From Candidatus Micrarchaeota archaeon UBA95 (lineage in GTDB: Archaea > Micrarchaeota > Micrarchaeia > Norongarragalinales > Norongarragalinaceae): a stretch of DNA of 5,533 bases. Made by a program: the position numbers and the translations under genes. A model generated the notes under the pieces. The model was not told the origin of the DNA and did no database searches. It was given only the letters and a program-made list of their open reading frames with translations. The stretch lies in NCBI GenBank assembly GCA_002499405.1, contig DALH01000005.1:20910-26442 (forward strand), written 5' to 3'. Below, piece by piece: positions 1-4,616 of this stretch (positions are counted from its first letter, which is position 1; each line of letters starts with the position of its first letter).

Positions 1-50
1 CGATCTATCGGTCTTCAGCCGATCGCTCTCCCAGGCTAAGCTACTGCGGC
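1..50 (-). tRNA. tRNA-Phe (anticodon GAA), 3' part cut off by window edge
   Basis: Read on the minus strand from base 50, the sequence folds as the 5' two thirds of a tRNA. It shows a 7-nt acceptor strand GCCGCAG, U8 and A9, a 4-bp D stem (GCTT with GAGC, one U-G pair), a D loop with A14 and GGG, and G26. A 5-bp anticodon stem (ATCGG with CCGAT) encloses a 7-nt loop with anticodon GAA (bases 14-16, complement). The variable loop AGATC is visible. The T arm and the 3' acceptor strand lie beyond base 1, so the acceptor pairing cannot be checked. No intron is seen in the visible part. It decodes Phe UUC/UUU. It follows the cysteine-rich protein gene on the same strand but has its own promoter. 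Confidence 0.93.
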
Positions 51-70
51 GCAAGACAATTAATTGGCTT

Positions 71-86
71 TACTCGTTTAAAATAT
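71..86 (-). promoter_or_regulatory. Box A promoter of tRNA-Phe
   Basis: On the minus strand this reads ATATTTTAAACGAGTA, an AT-rich box A centred about 30 nt upstream of the tRNA 5' end at base 50. That is the usual archaeal TATA distance. The right-hand part, AAACGAGTA, is repeated exactly at the same distance in front of tRNA-Val, which strengthens the call. Confidence 0.6.
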
Positions 87-93
87 GTTTTCT

Positions 94-903
94 TCACGCG
101 GGTTGGGCAACGCTTACCACGTCCCCCGTGGAGTTCACGGTGACCCACAAGTCGCACACCGTCTCGGATTCAATCAAGCAATTCGTTATGACGAGGGCGA
201 ACACCTCGCCGTTGGAAGCGTAATAACTCACCAAGGCAATTGACTGGTTTTCAAAACCGTTCTCAAACAAGTAATCGGCTACGACAACGCTTATTCCTCC
301 TGCGTCTGGAATGGTTTCCGGCAATTCAACGCATTCCTGCGTTTCCGAATCACAAACGCTTTCATCCCCGCAACCGCAATCCGAGCAGCACTCCTCGCCT
401 TCCCTGCACGCGCCGTCCCCGCACTTCAAGAACGGCTCGCATGAACCCCACTCCTCGCGGCAATAATCGCCTTCGCCGCACTGGCAGTCGCCTGGGCACG
501 AAGCGCAGTTCTCGGGTTGCACGCAGTAGCCGTCGCCGCACGAAGCCGAGCCGGCAAACCATTCGGCAACCGCTTCCTCGTTGAAAGCCGTTTCTGGGTC
601 GTCCGTGGGCTTCGGGCCCGCTTCAAGTGAAGGCGTTGGCGCTTCCGCTTCCACGCAGACGCTTGCCGGTTCTTCTTCCAATGCTTTCGCGTTGCAGGTT
701 GAAGGCGAGCAATTGATTTGCGCTGCGCGGTAAAACCCGTCAACGCACTCGTCAAAATAGTAAACGTTTTCGTCGCAGTAACCTTCAAGGAAGTCGCCTT
801 CGCTGCAGGCAACCGCGTTGCTTCCCTCTGCTGGCGGGTTATGCGAGTAGTAAAAGAGCGCGGCGAGCGCGACGAACGCAATCACCCACAACCACTTGCT
901 CAC
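94..903 (-). CDS. Membrane-anchored cysteine-rich surface protein with two 8-Cys modules
   Basis: 269-residue protein of unrecognised family. Residues 4-19 form one hydrophobic helix preceded by a Lys, so it is probably an N-terminal membrane anchor with the rest outside the cell. It has 24 cysteines. Six lie at 33-83. Sixteen lie at 122-191 as two tandem modules with nearly the same spacing, each opening with CGDG followed by a Cys. Two (242 and 250) lie in the C-terminal part. A Pro/Glu/Thr-rich linker (about 84-118) separates the first two regions. Residues 200-269 look like a small alpha/beta domain ending in WVTVNSTGDVVSV, loosely resembling PepSY-type folds; this is weak. Two N-glycosylation sequons are present (NQS 219, NST 257). 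The start is GTG at 903, not the upstream ATG at 957: GTG has an SD site (GAGGT, 7 nt away), places the hydrophobic helix at the N terminus and overlaps the peptidase stop as GTGA. It is co-transcribed with that peptidase and may tether, assist, inhibit or be cleaved by it (inference). Confidence 0.88.
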   Translation of the reverse strand: MSKWLWVIAFVALAALFYYSHNPPAEGSNAVACSEGDFLEGYCDENVYYFDECVDGFYRAAQINCSPSTCNAKALEEEPASVCVEAEAPTPSLEAGPKPTDDPETAFNEEAVAEWFAGSASCGDGYCVQPENCASCPGDCQCGEGDYCREEWGSCEPFLKCGDGACREGEECCSDCGCGDESVCDSETQECVELPETIPDAGGISVVVADYLFENGFENQSIALVSYYASNGEVFALVITNCLIESETVCDLWVTVNSTGDVVSVAQPA

Positions 904-2792
904 GGCGTCAACCTCGTGTTCGGCATCCCGAGTATGCGCATGTTTGCCTCGGTCCAAAGGTTTTTCGCGGCGTCTTCCATAAACCCGGTGCAGTCGGCCG
1001 CGCTCGTGACCGCGGCGCAGTCGCCGGCGCTGCTGCCGGTCCCGGCAACGTTGCCGGGGTGAACCGCGTTGAATGCTTCACCCACGCTAACCCCCTTTTC
1101 CTTGGCGTAAGCGAGTTTTTCGGCGAACAACGCGTTGTAATAATAGTCCCCGTCGGGGCCGCTGATGGAGCTGACCAGCCCGACGTGCGTGAATCCAACG
1201 AGCGTGACCGTTCCCTCCCTCAGGAAGGCGCGCGCAAGGCTTTTGTCGTAAAGCGATTGCCTGCCGAGGTTCTCGTATGTCTTGATTTCCTTCAACGCGT
1301 TTCCGCCGCGGTCCAAGTCAAGGGAAGTGCCGAAGCACGCGCCGGACAGGACGGCTCGCGGAGCCGAAGCCAGACCGGCAAGCGAGGTGTACCTCAACGC
1401 CAGTATCGAGTTCTGGGTGTCACTTATCTTGATAACCGAATCGGAGTAACTTAAAGGGTTGCCCTTGTCTGTCCCCGTCAATTCGCGGCCGTTCCCGTGC
1501 AACACGAATACGGCGGGTTTGCCGGACGCGAGGGCTGCAAGCAACTCGCCCTTTTTTTCGCAGAAACCGGCGTCCCCGCTTCCATAGCCTACGCAGTACG
1601 CGGGAGCTATCTTGAAGGAGTAGCTTGACGGCTCGGATTCAAAGAACGCGCGGTAAAAGGATTCGGCGAAGCCGTTCAAGTGACAATTGGAGTCACTGGT
1701 CGTGCCACACTTGTCGGCGACGAACAGGTTGCCGGCGAACGAAACGGTTTGTTGTCCCGCCGCAATTGCTTCAAGCATTTTCCCGCTTCCCCCAATCACG
1801 GGGTCGAACGGGACGCGGCCGATTACCAGAAAGTTTTCGGCGGCAGAGAAATCATTTGAGTTGAGGGCGGCAAGCCAGTCCGCGTCAAACGCCTTGTCCG
1901 ATGGAACCTCCTTGAAGTCCCAGGATTCGTCTTCAGCATAATTCAATTCCTTGAATGACTGGATTACGCCGCCCTCGCCGAAGAACTTGACGGGGTAAGC
2001 GGGAACGATTCCTTGGGAACCCTCCACGTCTGCCTCATCCCCGATTATTACCAGCTGTTTCACGCCGCCGCCGAAAACATTACGCTTCAAGTACATCACG
2101 CAGCCGCCGATTTCTTCAGGCGACGCATCCGCACCCAACGCGCACGAAGAAGGCGCGGATTCCTTGTCGCCGAAGGAACTCAACGAATAACCTGAAGAAT
2201 AGTCCACGAGCTTGACTTTTTCGGCCGTGTTCTTCGCGTACGACTTGACGGCGCGCTTCACGTCCGCGTTCTGCGACAACCCGTTGACGAGGAAAACCGT
2301 GTCCACGCCCGTGCAGGCGAGGGGGACGCGAACCCATAATTCAAGGGACTCGCGGGTTGCTGGAACGAATTTGATTGTGAGGTCGGGGTAGCACGCAATG
2401 CACGCCGGCGAATAGGTAATCCAAATTTCGTCGCCTTTCCCGGTTACTTCAAAACACTTTTCGTTTGCCACGGTCGGGTTCGGCGTTTTTTCAATGAGGC
2501 ATTCAAAGGGGTTGGAGCCGCAGTCGTCCTTCACGAGGATTGTGGTGGGTTCATCGCGCAGCAGGGTTTCCTCTCGGATTCCAGCATCTTCGCCGAGCGC
2601 GGTTCCCGTCAAGTCAATCAATTCCTTCAAGTTGAAAGTCGTGTAGTAGTCGCCGTCCGCCGTGAACTGCGAGTAATCCATTTCGTTTTCAAACAGGCAA
2701 ATGGTTTTGTCGTCGTGTTCGTCGCAGGAAAACGATTGGAGGGCGTGCAACGAGGCGGCCAGCAAAAAGAGTGCGAGAAACGCTTTTTTCAT
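900..2792 (-). CDS. Secreted C25 (gingipain)-like, clan CD cysteine peptidase homologue
   Basis: 630 residues with a signal peptide (MKK followed by a hydrophobic stretch to about residue 17, likely cleaved near SLHA). No C-terminal anchor is visible. Residues about 20-160 are a beta-rich N-terminal region, perhaps a propeptide or accessory domain. The rest shows landmarks of peptidase family C25 in order: VIIGD at 248-252 (C25 'LVGD'), VIGRVP at 323-328 ('GRiPv'), a hydrophobic strand ending in His432 (AVFVLHGNG), a second ending in Cys486 (AVLSGACFG), GTVTLVGFTHVG at 527-538 ('GAvayiG'), and a terminal RILGMPNTRL resembling the 'lGDPal-L' ending. His then Cys, each after a hydrophobic block, is the clan CD catalytic dyad layout (gingipain, legumain, caspase). 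Of 17 cysteines only Cys486 lacks a close partner. Substrate specificity cannot be read; pseudo-enzyme status is unlikely because both dyad residues are present. ATG at 2792 has no SD, but a box A lies 27 nt upstream, suggesting a leaderless mRNA. It is the first gene of an operon with the cysteine-rich protein. Confidence 0.88.
   Translation of the reverse strand: MKKAFLALFLLAASLHALQSFSCDEHDDKTICLFENEMDYSQFTADGDYYTTFNLKELIDLTGTALGEDAGIREETLLRDEPTTILVKDDCGSNPFECLIEKTPNPTVANEKCFEVTGKGDEIWITYSPACIACYPDLTIKFVPATRESLELWVRVPLACTGVDTVFLVNGLSQNADVKRAVKSYAKNTAEKVKLVDYSSGYSLSSFGDKESAPSSCALGADASPEEIGGCVMYLKRNVFGGGVKQLVIIGDEADVEGSQGIVPAYPVKFFGEGGVIQSFKELNYAEDESWDFKEVPSDKAFDADWLAALNSNDFSAAENFLVIGRVPFDPVIGGSGKMLEAIAAGQQTVSFAGNLFVADKCGTTSDSNCHLNGFAESFYRAFFESEPSSYSFKIAPAYCVGYGSGDAGFCEKKGELLAALASGKPAVFVLHGNGRELTGTDKGNPLSYSDSVIKISDTQNSILALRYTSLAGLASAPRAVLSGACFGTSLDLDRGGNALKEIKTYENLGRQSLYDKSLARAFLREGTVTLVGFTHVGLVSSISGPDGDYYYNALFAEKLAYAKEKGVSVGEAFNAVHPGNVAGTGSSAGDCAAVTSAADCTGFMEDAAKNLWTEANMRILGMPNTRLTP
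911..915 (-). promoter_or_regulatory. Shine-Dalgarno site of the cysteine-rich gene
   Basis: GAGGT on the minus strand, 7 nt before the GTG at 903 and inside the end of the peptidase gene. It decides the start at 903 and, with the 4-bp GTGA stop/start overlap, points to translational coupling with the upstream peptidase. Confidence 0.6.
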
Positions 2793-2813
2793 ATGCTTAA
2801 TTGGTTGATTTCA

Positions 2814-2823
2814 ATAAGTAAAA
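2814..2823 (-). promoter_or_regulatory. Box A promoter of the peptidase operon, probably leaderless
   Basis: On the minus strand CCTTTTTACTTATTG contains a TATA-like core (TTTTTACTTA) with a purine/C-rich BRE-like AACC just upstream. Its centre is about 27 nt before the ATG at 2792. There is no GGTG-like site in between, so transcription probably starts at or next to the ATG. The same T run could also end the tRNA-Val transcript. Confidence 0.5.
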
Positions 2824-2886
2824 AGGTTTTGCCGGGGGGCACTCGATTAATTCGACAGATCAGTTGCAGGAGAATGAGGAGCCGAG

Positions 2887-2958
2887 TGGACCCGCGGAGA
2901 ATCGAACTCCGTGTCTCTTCCGTGTAAAGGAAGCATCTTACCAACCGACTCCGGGTCC
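2887..2958 (-). tRNA. tRNA-Val (anticodon UAC), complete, odd D arm
   Basis: The minus strand gives a 72-nt tRNA. The acceptor GGACCCG pairs fully with CGGGTCC and the discriminator is A. A 5-bp anticodon stem (CTTCC with GGAAG) holds the loop TTTACAC with anticodon TAC (bases 2924-2926, complement). The variable loop is AGACA and the T arm is CGGAG-TTCGATT-CTCCG. CCA is not encoded: CTCGGC follows. It has no intron. The D arm is unusual. Position 8 is G instead of U, the stem has only three pairs (GTC with GAT, including a G-U), and A14 is missing, so the arm is one base short. All other helices are perfect and a tRNA-type promoter lies upstream, so it is likely functional. It reads Val GUA and probably other GUN codons. 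Confidence 0.93.
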
Positions 2959-2979
2959 TCTAGGAAGGTTTTGGGCTGC

Positions 2980-2992
2980 TACTCGTTTTAAT
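2980..2992 (-). promoter_or_regulatory. Box A promoter of tRNA-Val
   Basis: The minus strand reads ATTAAAACGAGTA, centred about 30 nt upstream of the tRNA 5' end at 2958. AAACGAGTA is identical to the element ahead of tRNA-Phe, and the distance to the tRNA differs by only 1 nt. Confidence 0.6.
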
Positions 2993-2999
2993 CGTATTG

Positions 3000-3007
3000 T
3001 TTTTAAA
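3000..3007 (+). promoter_or_regulatory. Box A promoter of the small membrane protein gene
   Basis: TTTTTAAA lies about 35 nt before the GTG at 3040, so transcription would begin near 3030 and leave a leader just long enough for the SD site. It sits back to back with the tRNA-Val promoter in an 81-bp divergent spacer (2959-3039). Confidence 0.45.
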
Positions 3008-3029
3008 TCGCGGCTGGTTACTGGTTAAC

Positions 3030-3035
3030 GGGTGA
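3030..3035 (+). promoter_or_regulatory. Shine-Dalgarno site deciding a GTG start
   Basis: GGGTGA, 4 nt before the GTG at 3040. It is a strong match to the archaeal GGTGA consensus. It favours GTG 3040 over the in-frame ATG at 3079. Confidence 0.65.
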
Positions 3036-3039
3036 GATC

Positions 3040-3447
3040 GTGCACAGGGTTTTCTGGTTCAAAGTCGGCGGGAAGAGGATGCACCTGCTCAAGTTGGCGG
3101 GCGCCTTCTTCGTGTTGGCTTCGGTGTTGAAGGTCGCGGAAGCGGCTTACGACATTTTCGTGGTGGTCAACAAGGCGAACATGGCGGGCATGCGGCCCGA
3201 ACTCATTTCGTCGTTGTTCGGTTGGGGAATCGGGGCTCCCTACAATTTCAGTGGCGAAGACGTGCTCGGCGTGTTGCTGGGACCGGTGGCGTCGTTCCTG
3301 TTCTGGCTCGGCATCGCATTGGTGGCGTTGATGGTTTACCAGTCCGGCAAACTCGTGTTCCCCGTGGAAGAATACGAGCAGAAAATGAGTGCACACCACC
3401 GCAAACTCATTGAAACAGCCATCAGGAAAATCAAGAAAAAGCGTTGA
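3040..3447 (+). CDS. Small two-helix membrane protein, function unknown
   Basis: 135 residues that I do not recognise. Two hydrophobic segments are visible: about residues 17-43, interrupted by KVAEAAYD and so possibly one membrane helix plus an amphipathic part, and about 75-100 (VLGVLLGPVASFLFWLGIAL). The roughly 30-residue loop between them contains NKANMAGMRPE and a Gly/aromatic-rich stretch (FGWGIGAPYNF). The C-terminal 30 residues are strongly charged and end in IRKIKKKR, a basic tail expected on the cytoplasmic side. The GTG start is supported by the SD site GGGTGA four bases upstream. The gene stands between tRNA-Val (divergent) and L10e (same strand, 92 bp away with its own box A), so it is probably a single-gene transcript. 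The context gives no clear function. Promoter, SD, clean membrane segments and basic tail support a real gene rather than a chance frame. Confidence 0.75.
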   Translation: MHRVFWFKVGGKRMHLLKLAGAFFVLASVLKVAEAAYDIFVVVNKANMAGMRPELISSLFGWGIGAPYNFSGEDVLGVLLGPVASFLFWLGIALVALMVYQSGKLVFPVEEYEQKMSAHHRKLIETAIRKIKKKR

Positions 3448-3460
3448 GGGGCACAAAACC

Positions 3461-3469
3461 CTTTTATAC
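3461..3469 (+). promoter_or_regulatory. Box A promoter of ribosomal protein L10e
   Basis: CTTTTATAC preceded by AAAACC, a good BRE plus box A match. It predicts a transcription start near 3490-3495 and therefore a 5' leader of roughly 45-50 nt before the L10e ATG at 3540. That leader contains an inverted repeat and the SD site. Confidence 0.6.
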
Positions 3470-3470
3470 C

Positions 3471-3475
3471 TTTTT
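3471..3475 (+). terminator. Possible oligo-T terminator of the small membrane protein gene
   Basis: A TTTTT run 24 nt after the stop codon at 3445-3447. Archaeal RNA polymerase commonly terminates at such T tracts without a hairpin. It overlaps the L10e promoter region, so some read-through is possible. Confidence 0.3.
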
Positions 3476-3493
3476 CAACCCAAATCATAGAGT

Positions 3494-3513
3494 CAATTCA
3501 TAAGTTGGAATTG
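3494..3513 (+). repeat. Short inverted repeat in the L10e leader
   Basis: CAATTC and GAATTG form a perfect 6-bp inverted repeat around an 8-nt loop. It would lie at the very 5' end of the predicted L10e mRNA. It could be an RNA hairpin or a DNA-binding site; being short and AT-rich, it could also be chance. Confidence 0.3.
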
Positions 3514-3522
3514 TTTAGTTTT

Positions 3523-3528
3523 AGGTGA
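3523..3528 (+). promoter_or_regulatory. Shine-Dalgarno site ahead of L10e
   Basis: AGGTGA, a near-perfect archaeal SD. It is 11 nt from the L10e ATG at 3540 but only 4 nt from an out-of-frame ATG at 3533. The 4-nt spacing is the one used by the GTG at 3040, so the site seems better placed for the short overlapping frame than for L10e itself. Confidence 0.6.
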
Positions 3529-3532
3529 ATCA

Positions 3533-3553
3533 ATGAGTTATGGCAACCCTTAG
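3533..3553 (+). other. Six-codon open frame overlapping the L10e start
   Basis: ATG at 3533 begins a frame encoding MSYGNP and stops with TAG at 3551-3553, inside the fifth codon of L10e and in another frame. It has the optimally spaced SD site. It may be chance, a decoy that lowers L10e initiation, or a coupling device in which terminating ribosomes restart at ATG 3540. Confidence 0.3.
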
Positions 3554-4274
3554 ATCAGCAAGAACGTGCCGCACTCCGCGCGGCCAGCCGTGGACCCGCA
3601 CGTCGCGCAGCAAGCCCCGAAAGAGTTACGTCAAGGGCGTGCCCCACTGCCGCATCCGCCAGTTCAACATGGGCAAGAACAAGCGTTTTGAAGTGGAGTT
3701 GGAACTCGTCTCGCAATACGACGTCCTTGTCCGCGACAACGCAATCGAGTCCGCGCGCATGGCCTCCAACAAGTACTTGGAGAGGCACCTGGAACACAAC
3801 TATTTTTTGCAGGTCGCAAAATACCCGCACCACGTGCTCCGCGAGCACGCCGCGCTCGGAGTTGCCGGCTCGGACCGTATTTCAAAGGGGATGAAGGGCG
3901 CTTTCGGCAAGCCCAAGGGCCGCATGGCGCTGGTTGAAAAGGGGGGAACATTGTTCCGCGTCCGCTGCGAGGAATCCGCCGTGAAAGTGGCGAAGGACGC
4001 GTTGAAGCGCGCGAAACTCAAGATTCCCGGAAAACACGATGTCACGGTTCGCGACATCCGCGACGAAGCCTACAACCTGTCGCGGCCTCTGGACATCGCG
4101 GCCATCGAGGACGTGAAGGTCGAAGAAGAGAAGCCCGTTGAAGAGGAAGTGGTTGAAGGCGAAGCGAAGGCCGAGGGCGAGGAGAAGGTCGAAGAAAAGG
4201 AAGGCGAAGGCAAGGAAGAGGAACCTGAAGCCAAGGGCAAGCCCGGGGAAGAAAAAAAGGAAAAGAAGAAGTGA
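3540..4274 (+). CDS. rpl10e: Ribosomal protein L10e (uL16) with a Glu/Lys-rich C-terminal tail
   Basis: Large-subunit protein of the uL16/L10e family, which binds 23S rRNA near the central protuberance and the A-site tRNA corridor. Family landmarks in order are the N-terminal MATLRSART, SYVKGVPHCRIRQFNMG (29-45), VRDNAIESARMASNKYLE (64-81), YPHHVLREH (95-103), AGSDRISKGMKGAFGKPKGR (109-128) and the terminal helix ESAVKVAKDALKRAKLKIPG (145-164). Archaeal homologues are usually about 165-180 residues; this one has 244. The excess is an extension from about 184. In the last 52 residues 35 are Glu or Lys: acidic first, ending in a Lys cluster. The tail shows no frameshift, and its codons are ordinary GAA/GAG/AAG. 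The ATG at 3540 is chosen because it yields the conserved family N terminus. It has its own promoter and a roughly 45-nt leader. It ends 16 bp from a convergent gene. Confidence 0.96.
   Translation: MATLRSARTCRTPRGQPWTRTSRSKPRKSYVKGVPHCRIRQFNMGKNKRFEVELELVSQYDVLVRDNAIESARMASNKYLERHLEHNYFLQVAKYPHHVLREHAALGVAGSDRISKGMKGAFGKPKGRMALVEKGGTLFRVRCEESAVKVAKDALKRAKLKIPGKHDVTVRDIRDEAYNLSRPLDIAAIEDVKVEEEKPVEEEVVEGEAKAEGEEKVEEKEGEGKEEEPEAKGKPGEEKKEKKK
4251..4271 (-). terminator. T-rich terminator region of the argS operon inside the L10e 3' end
   Basis: On the minus strand the end of L10e reads as a T/C-rich tract with runs of 7 and 4 T, starting 20 nt after the stop codon of the 105-residue gene. This resembles the T-tract terminators of archaea. 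Because it is the complement of Lys/Glu codons, it may simply be a by-product of the L10e tail. Confidence 0.35.
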
Positions 4275-4290
4275 GTCCTCCGGCTGAAAA

Positions 4291-4608
4291 TCATTTCTTG
4301 AATTCTTGTCGCAGGTAAGCCAGAAGTTTTTCCTCAAATTGTTTTGACTGTTTTTTGGCTTCCTCTTTGCCGTGGTCGCATTCAATTTCAAGTTCGCCGA
4401 AAGCGTTGCGTTTGAACCATAACCGCGACGAACCGAACTGGAGTTCGGCGCGCCCGTAATTCCGGAGAGATGCCTTCAGGCGGTCTTCGGTGAGGGACCA
4501 GGAACCTTGTTCTCCGCCGAAGTGTTCGCACCAGAGACCAGTTATCTTATCCCAGTGCTTTTGTTCCACCTTGTTTGCGAATTCCTCCGTGCTTATTCCC
4601 GTCTTCAC
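4291..4608 (-). CDS. Conserved-looking small protein of unknown function, coupled to argS
   Basis: 105 residues, family not recognised. No signal peptide or membrane segment is visible, so it is probably cytoplasmic. Visible parts are an N-terminal helix with ISTEEFANKVEQKHWDKI, a Trp/Gly-rich stretch (about 22-38), a likely beta hairpin at 53-78 (RAELQFGSSRLWFKRNAFGE then LEIEC), and a highly charged C-terminal helix from about 79 to 105 rich in Lys, Glu and Gln. It has two Cys (27, 77). The start is GTG at 4608, 4 nt after the argS stop. GTGAT, which contains that stop codon, lies 3 nt before the GTG and can act as SD. Tight spacing predicts co-transcription and coupling with arginyl-tRNA synthetase, but gives no specific role. 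It ends 16 bp from the convergent L10e gene. Confidence 0.72.
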   Translation of the reverse strand: MKTGISTEEFANKVEQKHWDKITGLWCEHFGGEQGSWSLTEDRLKASLRNYGRAELQFGSSRLWFKRNAFGELEIECDHGKEEAKKQSKQFEEKLLAYLRQEFKK

Positions 4609-4611
4609 TTC

Positions 4612-4616
4612 ATCAC
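4612..4616 (-). promoter_or_regulatory. Shine-Dalgarno-like site between argS and the 105-residue gene
   Basis: GTGAT on the minus strand, containing the argS TGA stop and lying 3 nt before the GTG start at 4608. This is the same geometry as the GGTGA sites elsewhere in the window, so ribosomes ending argS would sit directly over it. Confidence 0.45.

Noticed and set aside
426..881. 151-codon open frame, minus strand
   Set aside because: Shadow of the cysteine-rich gene in another frame. Its Arg/Ala/Thr-rich composition is typical of out-of-frame GC-rich coding DNA, and it has no independent start signal.
904..957. Upstream ATG (957) as start of the cysteine-rich protein, adding 18 residues
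   Set aside because: It would add a charged, His-rich leader before the membrane helix and a 58-bp overlap with the peptidase gene. GTG 903 has an SD site and the 4-bp GTGA overlap.
2843..2855. Near-palindrome TCGATTAATTCGA
   Set aside because: Only 4-bp arms around an AT-rich centre; it lies between the tRNA-Val 3' end and the peptidase promoter with no supporting context.
2827..2886. Possible C/D box small RNA (AATGAGGA resembling box C, near GATC/CTGA)
   Set aside because: The box C match is imperfect and no correctly placed D and C'/D' boxes are present.
3025..3456. 143-codon open frame on the minus strand opposite the small membrane protein
   Set aside because: His/Gln/Glu-rich antisense shadow. 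The plus-strand frame has promoter, SD and membrane segments.
3882..4391. 169-codon minus-strand frame with a Leu/Phe-rich stretch that looks like membrane helices
   Set aside because: The hydrophobic stretch is simply the complement of the Glu/Lys codons of the L10e tail, and L10e is certain.
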